A program made the position numbers and the translations under genes. This document shows, one piece after another, positions 1 through 5,470 of a DNA stretch of 6,764 nucleotides; the stretch's first letter is position 1, and every line of letters begins with the position of its first letter. This stretch comes from Limnohabitans sp. (lineage in GTDB: Bacteria > Pseudomonadota > Gammaproteobacteria > Burkholderiales > Burkholderiaceae_C): assembly GCA_024641725.1 (NCBI GenBank), contig JAHECM010000098.1:1-6764 (forward strand), read 5' to 3'. The notes beneath the pieces are model-generated. The model did no database searches. It had not been told where the DNA came from and was given only the letters and a program-made list of their open reading frames with translations.

Positions 1-219
1 TATTACGGCTACGGTTACCAGGTCTGGACTTTCCCCGGACAGCAGCGCCGTTTTGCCTTGTTGGGGGTGTACGGGCAGGCCATCTTTGTGGACCCGGCAC
101 AAAAGCTGGTGATGGTGCATCTGGCGGCCAACGCCACCGCCAAGGCCGGGCAGACCAGCATGGGCCGTGAGATGGGTGCGCTCTGGTACGGCTTGGTCAC
201 GCACCAAGGCCGCTGGTGA
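1..219 (+). CDS. Serine hydrolase of the NylB / class C beta-lactamase fold, C-terminal fragment
   Basis: Only the last 72 residues are inside the window; the gene begins upstream of base 1 and ends at a TGA. The visible segment starts YYGYGYQVW and continues with a GVYGQAIFVDP stretch. This is the pattern I know from the C-terminal domain of serine hydrolases related to 6-aminohexanoate-dimer hydrolase (NylB) and class C beta-lactamases/family VIII esterases. In such proteins the GVYGQ strand lines the active site, probably in place of the third beta-lactamase motif (inference). The catalytic SxxK and Tyr motifs would lie upstream and cannot be checked. Substrate cannot be predicted: amide, ester and peptide hydrolases share this fold. 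The stop is six bases from the stop of the opposing permease gene, and no terminator hairpin fits between them. Confidence 0.8.
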   Translation, partial: YYGYGYQVWTFPGQQRRFALLGVYGQAIFVDPAQKLVMVHLAANATAKAGQTSMGREMGALWYGLVTHQGRW

Positions 220-225
220 CGGCCT

Positions 226-1122
226 TCAACGTTTGTTGACCAGTACGATGCCCATCGCCACCAGCCCCAGCGCGGCCAGCAACGTGGGGGTCACTGGCTC
301 GCCCAGCAGCAAGGTGCCAAACAGCAGGGCAAACAGCGGGGTCAAAAACACAAAGGCCGAGATTTTGGTGGCCGGGTAGCGGCCCAGCATCCACATCCAT
401 GCCAGGTAGCTGGCAAAGGCGCCGACCACGGTTTGGGCCAACACCGAGCCCCAGGCCAATGGGCTCCAGCCCGCAAAGCTCCAAGTCTCGCCCAGCGCCA
501 ACGAGATCCACGGCACCACCAAGGCGGTGGTGGCGATTTGGTAGAACAGCAACTTTTCGGGCGAGATGCGTGTCAGCCCAGTGGCGCGGATGGACACCGT
601 GGTCAGGCCCCACAAGGCGCCAGCGGCCAAGCCCAGCAAGTCGCCCGTGGCACTGCCGGTGGCGCTGCTCAGGCCTTCGCGCATGGCAAAGGCCACAGCC
701 ACAAAGGCGCAGCCCAAGCCCAGCCACTGCAGCGGGCGCAGGCGCTCGGCGGGCACGAACAGCGGCACCAGCGCGGCCACCCAAAACGGTGAGGTGTACA
801 AAAACACCGTCAGGCGCGAGGCGGTGGTGTGCAAGAGGCCCAGGTAGATGCAGGCGAACTCGGCCGCAAACAGCGCGCCCGCCAGCAGACCGGGCCACAG
901 GCTGGCGTCGCGCTCAAAGAGTTTGACACCGCGCAGGCGGCACCACAGCAGCAGCAGCGCGCAAGCCCCGATGCAGCGCACGCTCGCTTGCATGAGCGGC
1001 GGCACTTCGGCCATGGCGGACTTGACCAGCACCTGCTGCAGCCCCCAAAACATGCAGCACAGCACCAGCGTGCCGATGGCGATGCCATCCAAATGGTCTT
1101 TGCGAAGCGCGTTTGAAGTCAT
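226..1122 (-). CDS. EamA/DMT-superfamily permease (RhaT/YdcZ-like small-molecule exporter or importer)
   Basis: A 298-residue, very hydrophobic protein of the size usual for the drug/metabolite transporter superfamily. It has two tandem EamA units, about residues 14-146 and 161-295, which together should give ten membrane helices. Family-like features include FWGLQQVLVKSAM in helix 1, an ASRLTVFLYTSPFWVALVP-type stretch around residues 101-120 (end of the first unit), ALWGLTTVSIRAT around 169-181 starting the second, and FLTPLFALLFGTLLLGEPVTP around 259-279, the most recognisable EamA signature. It sits in the inner membrane. Substrates in this family include amino acids, sugars and nucleotide precursors, and nothing here narrows the choice. 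The ATG at 1122 has no strong Shine-Dalgarno sequence, but no better start is visible before helix 1. It is transcribed divergently from the PhoD-type gene; any functional link is unproven. Confidence 0.93.
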   Translation of the reverse strand: MTSNALRKDHLDGIAIGTLVLCCMFWGLQQVLVKSAMAEVPPLMQASVRCIGACALLLLWCRLRGVKLFERDASLWPGLLAGALFAAEFACIYLGLLHTTASRLTVFLYTSPFWVAALVPLFVPAERLRPLQWLGLGCAFVAVAFAMREGLSSATGSATGDLLGLAAGALWGLTTVSIRATGLTRISPEKLLFYQIATTALVVPWISLALGETWSFAGWSPLAWGSVLAQTVVGAFASYLAWMWMLGRYPATKISAFVFLTPLFALLFGTLLLGEPVTPTLLAALGLVAMGIVLVNKR

Positions 1123-1136
1123 GCCCGAGATTGTGC

Positions 1137-1155
1137 CGCCAGGCGCTCGCTGGCG
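1137..1155. repeat. Short inverted repeat between divergent genes
   Basis: Arms CGCCAG and CTGGCG are separated by seven bases. The hexamer GGCGCT also occurs twice, at 1142-1147 and 1152-1157, exactly 10 bases apart, or about one helical turn. It lies 15 bases upstream of the permease start in the 120-base divergent spacer, so it could be an operator for either gene. In DNA this GC-rich such repeats arise easily by chance, so support is weak. Confidence 0.25.
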
Positions 1156-1230
1156 CTGTCACCCGCACGGCTTGACGCCCGGGTAACATGCGGGGCCGAT
1201 AAGCATGACCCATGCCTTACCCCACCCCCT

Positions 1231-1235
1231 TGGAG
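1231..1235 (+). promoter_or_regulatory. Ribosome binding site fixing the start of the PhoD-type gene
   Basis: TGGAG lies seven bases before the ATG at 1243. The other nearby ATGs, at 1205 and 1212, are out of frame, so this site decides the start. Confidence 0.65.
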
Positions 1236-1242
1236 ACACACC

Positions 1243-2829
1243 ATGTCGCGTGACCCGTGGCCGACTGGCCAGAGCAGCCGCCGAGATTTGCACCGCATGG
1301 CGCTGGCTTTGGCGCTGGCGCCATGGGCCAGCGCATGCACCCCTGCGCCGCTGCGCTCCTTAAGCGCTGGCCCGCAGTGGCAATCTGACCCCTTCGCCTT
1401 GGGCGTGGCCAGTGGTCAGCCCCAACCCGACAGCGTGGTGCTGTGGACGCGCTTGCGCATGGCGCAGGCCGATGCCGCCCACCAAGCCCAGCCCCAAACC
1501 GTGGTGTGCGAGCTGTTTGCCGACGAAGCCTTGCGCCAGCCCCTGCGCCAATGGGCGGTGCAGACCGATGCCAGCCGCGCCCACAGCGTGCATGCCCTGG
1601 CCACGGGGCTGCAGCCTGGGCGCAGTTATTGGTACCGTTTTGTGTGTGGCAGCGCGGCCAGCCCGGTGGGGCGCACCCGCACCAGCCCAGCGCTGAACGA
1701 CAAGGTCGAGCGTTTGCGCCTGGCGCTGGCGTCTTGCCAGCATTACGAGCAGGGCTACTTCGTGGCCCACCGCGAGATGGCCCAGCGCGATTTGGACGTG
1801 GTGCTGTTCGTGGGTGACTACATCTACGAAAGCAGCAACCCTAAGTACCAGGTGCGTCAGCACTCGGGTGGCGTGCCGACCCGCTTGGACGAATACCGCC
1901 AGCGCCACGCCCAGTACAAGACCGACCCCGATCTGCAAGCCTGCCACGCTGCGCACCCTTGGGTCATGACCTGGGACGACCACGAGGTGGTCAACGATTA
2001 CGCCGACGACGAGGACAACAAGTTCTCCGACCCCCAGGCCGTGCTGCGCCGCCGAGCAGCGGCCTACCAGGCTTATTTTGAGCACATGCCCCTGCGCTTG
2101 GGGCCAGACGCGCAGCAGCCGCAGCGCATGCGCATCCACGACCGCATGGCGTGGGGGCAATTGGCCGATGTGTGGACGCTGGACTGCCGCCAGTACCGCA
2201 GCCACCATGCTTGCCCTGACCCAAACCGGGGCGGTGCGCGGGTGGTGGCCGGTTGTGCCGAGCTGCAAGACGCCAGCCGAACGATGCTTGGGCAAGCGCA
2301 AGAAGCTTGGTTCAGCCAAGGGCTGACCCAAAGCACGCGACGCTGGAAGTTGGTCGCGCAGTCCACCCAAATGAGCTCGACCGGCGTGCCCACACCGCTG
2401 GGGCGCAGCGCCTTCAACGACGGCTGGGACGGCTACCCCTTGGCCCGCGAACGCTTGCTGGGCACCATCGCACAAGCGCAGCTCAAAGACGTGTTGATTT
2501 TGGGGGGCGATGTGCACATGAACGTGGCGGCCAATTTGCGAGTCCAAGCCAACGACGAGCGCTCGCCCGTGGTGGCCAGCGAGTTGGTGACCACATCGGT
2601 CAGCTCGCGCGGCATGTCAGAGACGCTGGCCAAGCAAATCCGCGACAACAACCCGGACATCCAGCACCTGCGCTCTGACGAGCGTGGCTACACCTTGGTG
2701 GACGTGCAAGCCGCAGGCGTGAGCGCCGAGTTTCGCAGCACACCGCACCCGGCCATGCCCGCCAGCACTTTGCGCACGCAAGCGCAGTGGCGCGTCAACA
2801 GCGGGGTGGCGGGCCTGGTTCGCGGCTGA
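1243..2829 (+). CDS. phoD: PhoD-family alkaline phosphatase / phosphodiesterase, exported
   Basis: A 528-residue protein. PhoD-family enzymes hydrolyse phosphate mono- and diesters outside the cytoplasm, using Ca and Fe, to scavenge phosphate. The N-terminus has a twin-arginine-like stretch (SRRDL, residues 12-16), a hydrophobic run (LALALAPWASAC) and Cys32, so it is probably exported by Tat, and a lipoprotein is possible. The PhoD_N-type beta domain covers about 48-150 (DPFALGVASGQP, VVLWTRL). The metallophosphatase domain follows, with ASCQ at 163-166 (Cys165, by analogy an Fe ligand in PhoD), DLDVVLFVGDYIYES at 183-197 (Asp192, Tyr195), WDDHEVVNDY at 244-253, LDCRQYRS at 313-320 and LGGDVHMN at 420-427 (Asp423, His425). 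All expected motif blocks are present and length is normal. It converges on a second, unrelated-looking phosphoesterase gene. No convincing Pho box was found upstream, so phosphate control is plausible from the family but not shown. Confidence 0.93.
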   Translation: MSRDPWPTGQSSRRDLHRMALALALAPWASACTPAPLRSLSAGPQWQSDPFALGVASGQPQPDSVVLWTRLRMAQADAAHQAQPQTVVCELFADEALRQPLRQWAVQTDASRAHSVHALATGLQPGRSYWYRFVCGSAASPVGRTRTSPALNDKVERLRLALASCQHYEQGYFVAHREMAQRDLDVVLFVGDYIYESSNPKYQVRQHSGGVPTRLDEYRQRHAQYKTDPDLQACHAAHPWVMTWDDHEVVNDYADDEDNKFSDPQAVLRRRAAAYQAYFEHMPLRLGPDAQQPQRMRIHDRMAWGQLADVWTLDCRQYRSHHACPDPNRGGARVVAGCAELQDASRTMLGQAQEAWFSQGLTQSTRRWKLVAQSTQMSSTGVPTPLGRSAFNDGWDGYPLARERLLGTIAQAQLKDVLILGGDVHMNVAANLRVQANDERSPVVASELVTTSVSSRGMSETLAKQIRDNNPDIQHLRSDERGYTLVDVQAAGVSAEFRSTPHPAMPASTLRTQAQWRVNSGVAGLVRG

Positions 2830-2862
2830 GCCGTGCCAAGTGCCTGGGGTGGCGCCAGCCCT

Positions 2863-3717
2863 TTAAATGTCCACGGTGCGCTGCGCCACAAAGCCCAAGG
2901 GTTCGTTTTTGCTGTCGTAGCCACGCGGGTTGGCCACCACGCGGCAGCCTGCGTGGGTGTAGTCGCTGGGGCAGTGCAGGTGGCCGTGCAGCCACAGCTG
3001 TGCGCGCGCCAGCCAGTCGTCGAGCGCGTTGCAAAACCCTGCGGTGCCGGGCACCCGGCCATAGCGCGGGTCGGCGCTGCGCAGGCTGGGCGCAAAGTGG
3101 CTGACCACCACGGTGGCGCCTGGGTGTGGCTGCGCCAGTGCGTTGTCCAGCCATTGCTGGCACAGCAGGGCTTGCTCGCGCACTTGCGGGGCCAGCCAGG
3201 GCTCGGCGGCGCGCGTGGTGCCCGATTTGCGCAGGTAGTAGTTGGCGGCGCTGAAGGCTTTGCTGCGCGCTTTCATTTGCGCGGTGTAGCCGCTCACGGG
3301 GGCGTGCGCGCCGCGGTCTTCGGGGATGCTTTTTCCTGCCAAGGGGCCCAATGCGTCAAAGTCGGTCCACAGCGTGGTGCCCACAAAGCGCACGCCAGCC
3401 AGGTGCACCACTTCGCGCTCCAGCCAGGTGATGCCCAGACGCTCGCAGGTCTGGCGCAGACGTGCATGGGCCTCGTCAAAGTCCATGCCGTCGTATTCGT
3501 GGTTGCCGGGCACAAACAGAACGGGTGTGGGCCAGCCGCGCTGTGGAGAAAACCGGCCCAGCCCAAAGTCCTGGTCGTCCAGGCCGGGCAGAGCCGAGCC
3601 GTTTTGGTAAGAGCCGATGTCGCCTGCGAGCACCAGCACGTCGGCCCCCGGGGCCGCTTGGGGCACAAAGCCGGGGTGCGTTTCCAGGTGCAAATCAGAC
3701 AGGAGTTGGATTTTCAT
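2863..3717 (-). CDS. Calcineurin-like metallophosphoesterase, cytoplasmic
   Basis: A 284-residue protein starting MKIQLLSDLHLE. It carries the full set of metal-binding motifs of the calcineurin-like family: DLH (Asp8, His10), GD (Gly32-Asp33), GNHE (71-74), SHFAPS with His207, and GHLH (245-248). These ligands hold two metal ions that activate water to hydrolyse a phosphate ester bond. No signal peptide or membrane segment is seen, so it should act in the cytoplasm. Family substrates range from cyclic nucleotides to dinucleotides and phosphoproteins; this one cannot be assigned. The frame is open 32 codons further upstream, to 3813, but that would overlap the regulator gene by 100 bases, and the first motif begins right after the ATG at 3717. 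That ATG overlaps the LysR stop as ATGA and has no good Shine-Dalgarno sequence of its own, so translation is probably coupled. Confidence 0.92.
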   Translation of the reverse strand: MKIQLLSDLHLETHPGFVPQAAPGADVLVLAGDIGSYQNGSALPGLDDQDFGLGRFSPQRGWPTPVLFVPGNHEYDGMDFDEAHARLRQTCERLGITWLEREVVHLAGVRFVGTTLWTDFDALGPLAGKSIPEDRGAHAPVSGYTAQMKARSKAFSAANYYLRKSGTTRAAEPWLAPQVREQALLCQQWLDNALAQPHPGATVVVSHFAPSLRSADPRYGRVPGTAGFCNALDDWLARAQLWLHGHLHCPSDYTHAGCRVVANPRGYDSKNEPLGFVAQRTVDI

Positions 3718-4691
3718 GGGTTTGCCAGAGGGCCAAAGGCGTCGTGGGCCACGTCCAGCAGTTGCTCGCGCAGCCAGGCGTGGGCGCTGTCGTGCTGGCC
3801 GCGGCGATGCCACAGGGCTTCGACGTGCACAGGCGGCACGTCCAGCGGCAATTCTCGCAGCACGAACTGGTCCAGCAGGCCGGTGGTGGGCACAAAGTGG
3901 CGCGGCAACACGGTCAGCAAATCAGAATTCACCACCACCCGGCCCGCTGTGTAGAACTGGTTGACGGTCAGCACAATGCGCCGCTGGCGCCCAACGGAGG
4001 CCAGTGCTTCATCGACAAAGCCGTAGGGCCGCCCTGAAAAGCTCACCAACAGGTGGCGGGCCGCGCAATAGGCGTCCAGCGTCATGGGCTGCTCGGCCAG
4101 GGGGTGACCGCGCCGCATCACACACACATACTCGCCGGTGTACAGGCGCTGGTGGCCAAACGTGACGGCCTCGCCCGACTGGGCGCGACCGGTCAGGTCG
4201 GTCAGCACGGCCGGAAAGTAGCCCAAGGCCAAATCGGCCAGGCCGTCGGCCAGCAGCTGGCGTGGGTCGCGGGTGGTCAGTGGCACCACGCGCAAGGACA
4301 CGCCGGGCGCGGCCTCTTGCAGGCGGCGGGCCATGCTGCCCATGAGTTCGGCGGCGGTGGCGTCGGCCATGGCCAGCACAAAAGTGCTGTTGGCTTCGGA
4401 CGGCACAAAGGCGCTGGGCACGATGGCCGATTCGAGCTGGCGCAGAGCTTCGCGCACCTGCGGCCACAGCGCCAGGGCGCGCGGCGTGGGTGCCAGCCCT
4501 TGGCCCTGACGGCGCACCAACTCATCGCCCAAGGTCTCGCGCAAGCGGCGCAGGGCATTGCTCACGGCCGGTTGGGTCAGGGACAGGTTGTGCGCCGCCC
4601 GCGTCAGGCTGCGCTCGGCCATGACTTCGTCAAAGACGCGCAGCAGGTTCAGGTCCAGCGAGCGAAAGGAGAGGGTTCGGGGGGCGTTCAT
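3714..4691 (-). CDS. LysR-type transcriptional regulator (NodD/NahR-like branch)
   Basis: A 325-residue protein with standard LysR layout. The N-terminal winged helix-turn-helix covers about residues 13-72: LDLNLLRVFDEVMAERSLTRAA leads to the recognition segment TQPAVSNALRRLRETLGDEL (39-58). A linker helix follows to about 90. A two-lobed periplasmic-binding-like effector domain runs from about 103 (FVLAMAD), with GLADLALGYFP near 150-160 and VNQFYTAGRVVVNSDLLTVLP near 243-263. The RxLRETLGDELVRR and VNSDLLTVLPR forms remind me of the NodD/NahR/LinR side of the family, whose effectors are often aromatic. That is resemblance only, and the ligand is unknown. The ATG at 4691 follows a GGTGA Shine-Dalgarno (rc of 4701-4705) with nine bases between. 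It is first in an operon with the phosphoesterase and divergent from a small membrane-protein gene, the usual place to look for a LysR target. Confidence 0.94.
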   Translation of the reverse strand: MNAPRTLSFRSLDLNLLRVFDEVMAERSLTRAAHNLSLTQPAVSNALRRLRETLGDELVRRQGQGLAPTPRALALWPQVREALRQLESAIVPSAFVPSEANSTFVLAMADATAAELMGSMARRLQEAAPGVSLRVVPLTTRDPRQLLADGLADLALGYFPAVLTDLTGRAQSGEAVTFGHQRLYTGEYVCVMRRGHPLAEQPMTLDAYCAARHLLVSFSGRPYGFVDEALASVGRQRRIVLTVNQFYTAGRVVVNSDLLTVLPRHFVPTTGLLDQFVLRELPLDVPPVHVEALWHRRGQHDSAHAWLREQLLDVAHDAFGPLANP

Positions 4692-4696
4692 GGTTT

Positions 4697-4731
4697 ATTC
4701 ATCACCATTATGAATGACTGTCATCATGAAT
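4697..4731. promoter_or_regulatory. Cluster of short inverted repeats upstream of the LysR gene, possible operator
   Basis: Several dyads sit in 35 bases. ATTCAT (4697-4702) pairs with ATGAAT (4710-4715) across seven bases. ATGAC-T-GTCAT (4714-4724) is a perfect 11-base dyad. TCATGA (4724-4729) is a palindrome. A second ATGAAT (4726-4731) lies 16 bases after the first. LysR proteins usually bind dyads around a T-N11-A core and repress their own gene from this position. T-N11-A pairs exist here (for example 4698/4710 and 4711/4723) but are not neatly symmetric. Binding by the neighbouring regulator is inference. Confidence 0.4.
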
Positions 4732-4757
4732 ATAAACTTGAATAGCATTAGAGTTAA
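4729..4757 (-). promoter_or_regulatory. Putative sigma-70 promoter of the LysR-phosphoesterase operon
   Basis: On the minus strand, a -35 box TTAACT (rc of 4752-4757) and a -10 box TATATT (rc of 4729-4734, five of six consensus bases) are 17 bases apart. Transcription would start near 4722, inside the inverted-repeat cluster, which fits autorepression. Confidence 0.45.
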
Positions 4758-4766
4758 CCCTAGTAT
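4738..4766 (+). promoter_or_regulatory. Putative sigma-70 promoter of the small membrane-protein gene
   Basis: TTGAAT (4738-4743) and TAGTAT (4761-4766) are separated by 17 bases, each matching four of six consensus bases. This predicts a start near 4773 and a leader of about 58 bases. The boxes interleave with those of the minus-strand promoter, so the two divergent promoters would overlap and could interfere. Confidence 0.45.
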
Positions 4767-4771
4767 CTAGG
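4759..4771. repeat. Small perfect inverted repeat over the -10 box
   Basis: CCTAG-TAT-CTAGG, two perfect five-base arms around three bases. It covers the predicted -10 box of the rightward promoter, where a bound protein would block RNA polymerase. The heptamer CTTGAAT also occurs at 4737-4743 and 4772-4778, flanking this site 35 bases apart. A regulatory role is inference. Confidence 0.35.
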
Positions 4772-4815
4772 CTTGAATTTGTAGATTTGAGTTGTCAAAA
4801 AGAACATTCAACGAC

Positions 4816-4822
4816 AAAGGGA
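4816..4822 (+). promoter_or_regulatory. Ribosome binding site fixing the start at 4831
   Basis: AAAGGGA ends eight bases before the ATG at 4831. It selects that ATG over an in-frame TTG at 4792, which lacks a Shine-Dalgarno sequence. Confidence 0.65.
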
Positions 4823-4830
4823 ACGAAAAA

Positions 4831-5289
4831 ATGAACACGCAAACACACGAATCGATGATCGCACGGGGTGCCCCAGCTGACACGGGCACGTCTTCCAAGA
4901 CCTTGGCCAGCTTGCTGTTGGCCGCTGGCGTGGCCGCGTTGGTGGTGATGGCCGACCAGCTGATGGACGCATGGGCCGAACGCCATGTCATTGCAGCTTG
5001 GATCGCCCTGTGGGCCGTCGCTGTGTTGGCGATTGTGGCGCTGCGTGGCTTGTCCCGCTATGCGGCGCAGCAACTCATGCAAGGTCTGGATGCTTGGTCT
5101 GCTGGCGTGGCCAGCCGACGCTCGGACCGCCGCCTGTGGGCCATGGCCCAAAACGATCCGCGCATGATGCTGGACCTGCAATCGGCTTTTGACCGCGATG
5201 ACAGCGAAGACAGTCCCGCCCAAAATTTGGTGGTTCTGAGCCAGCGCCGCGCCGCCCGCATCGTGCGCAACCGCCTGCACTACCTCTGA
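4831..5289 (+). CDS. Small protein with two membrane segments, function unknown
   Basis: A 152-residue protein I do not recognise as a named family. After a polar N-terminus of about 23 residues come two strongly hydrophobic segments: about residues 24-45 (TLASLLLAAGVAALVVMADQ) and 53-74 (VIAAWIALWAVAVLAIVALRG). A short polar turn (MDAWAERH) separates them, so they probably form an inner-membrane hairpin. The remaining 78 residues are soluble and probably cytoplasmic by the positive-inside rule, given the basic runs SRRSDRR (95-101) and QRRAARIVRNR (138-148). Between these lies an acidic patch, DRDDSEDS (121-128). Codon use matches the GC-rich neighbours, and the strong ribosome site, promoter and terminator all support a real monocistronic gene. 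It shares a divergent promoter region with the LysR gene, so it may be a target of that regulator. No enzymatic motif is seen. Confidence 0.82.
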   Translation: MNTQTHESMIARGAPADTGTSSKTLASLLLAAGVAALVVMADQLMDAWAERHVIAAWIALWAVAVLAIVALRGLSRYAAQQLMQGLDAWSAGVASRRSDRRLWAMAQNDPRMMLDLQSAFDRDDSEDSPAQNLVVLSQRRAARIVRNRLHYL

Positions 5290-5303
5290 GCAAGACGCCG
5301 CTG

Positions 5304-5339
5304 CCACAAAAAAGCCACCTTCGGGTGGCTTTTTTGTGG
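5304..5339 (+). terminator. Strong Rho-independent terminator with UUCG loop
   Basis: Two perfect 16-base arms, CCACAAAAAAGCCACC (5304-5319) and GGTGGCTTTTTTGTGG (5324-5339), close on a TTCG tetraloop with the extra-stable C(UUCG)G form. The GC-rich top of the stem is followed by six Ts. It begins 14 bases after the membrane-protein stop. Because the A and T runs mirror each other, it could also work on the minus strand. Confidence 0.93.
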
Positions 5340-5350
5340 GTGCCCACAAA
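5333..5350. repeat. Palindrome overlapping the terminator
   Basis: TTTGTGGG and CCCACAAA are perfect eight-base arms around TG. The left arm is the end of the terminator's downstream arm, so the terminator and a hairpin from this repeat cannot form together. It may be an operator-like site, or chance reuse of the CCACAAA heptamer, which occurs at both 5304-5310 and 5344-5350. Confidence 0.45.
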
Positions 5351-5407
5351 TAATTTCCTTGACGATGTCCACATATTGCAGTCAGTAGAAGCAGGTGAAA
5401 ACCCTTG

Positions 5408-5428
5408 CTTGGCTTGACACAAGCCAAG
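5408..5428. promoter_or_regulatory. Perfect 9+3+9 inverted repeat over the -35 box, likely operator
   Basis: Arms CTTGGCTTG (5408-5416) and CAAGCCAAG (5420-5428) are exact reverse complements around ACA. The TTGACA -35 box (5414-5419) lies across the centre, so a protein bound here would compete with RNA polymerase. It differs in sequence from the LacI-type palindrome downstream, which suggests a second regulator. It could instead fold in RNA if transcription started further upstream. Confidence 0.6.
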
Positions 5429-5442
5429 TCGTGCTGAACAAT
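5414..5442 (+). promoter_or_regulatory. Putative sigma-70 promoter of the ABC importer operon
   Basis: A perfect TTGACA -35 box (5414-5419) is followed after 17 bases by AACAAT (5437-5442), a four-of-six -10 box lacking the usual first T. The predicted start is near 5449, in the middle of the LacI-type palindrome, leaving a leader of about 20 bases before the GTG at 5471. The weak -10 box would suit a promoter that needs control or help. Confidence 0.5.
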
Positions 5443-5455
5443 GAAAGCGCTTTCA
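5442..5455. promoter_or_regulatory. LacI-family-type operator palindrome
   Basis: TGAAAGCGCTTTCA is a perfect 14-base palindrome with central CG. This is the general form of LacI/GalR-family operators (and of cre sites): TG and CA ends around an A/T-rich half and a CG centre. It covers the predicted transcription start of a sugar-type ABC operon, the normal place for a repressor that releases when sugar is present. No LacI-family gene is in the window, so the regulator must be encoded elsewhere. Confidence 0.65.
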
Positions 5456-5470
5456 AGAAAAGAGACTTTC

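Noticed and set aside
197..926. Long alternative reading frames on both strands across the permease gene
   Set aside because: They are rich in Arg, Ala and Pro with no domain pattern, as expected of open shadow frames in GC-rich genes; the EamA frame explains the region.
1156..1177. Possible Pho box upstream of the PhoD-type gene
   Set aside because: CTGTCAC at 1156-1162 matches six of seven bases of a Pho half-site, but no second half-site appears 11 bases later (ACGGCTT). TTGACG at 1172-1177 also lacks a good -10 box at normal spacing.
1312..1334. Eight-base inverted repeat in the PhoD signal-peptide coding region
   Set aside because: The arms come from repeated Ala-Leu codons (GCGCTGGC) in GC-rich DNA, and this is well inside the coding region.
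1360..2547. 395-codon minus-strand open frame opposite the PhoD-type gene
   Set aside because: Long, but it mirrors the codon pattern of the plus-strand gene, has no recognisable motif, and the plus strand carries every PhoD motif.
2846..2864. Hairpin plus short T run in the gap between the convergent phosphoesterase genes
   Set aside because: TGGCGCCA flanked by GGG and CCC is symmetric, but it has one mismatch, no real loop and only three Ts, so it is not a credible terminator.
3718..3813. N-terminal extension of the metallophosphoesterase
   Set aside because: The frame is open to an ATG at 3813, but the extra 32 residues are arginine- and proline-rich shadow coding of the LysR gene, and the family motif starts at the internal methionine.
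2833..3954. 373-codon plus-strand open frame opposite the phosphoesterase and LysR genes
   Set aside because: It spans two real genes on the other strand, shows no domain features, and is rich in shadow-type residues.
4792..4830. TTG start for the membrane protein
   Set aside because: It would add 13 polar residues, has no ribosome site, and would bury the good AAAGGGA site that serves the ATG at 4831.
5359..5388. TTGACG as a second promoter upstream of the ABC operon
   Set aside because: No -10 box of reasonable quality lies 16-18 bases downstream.
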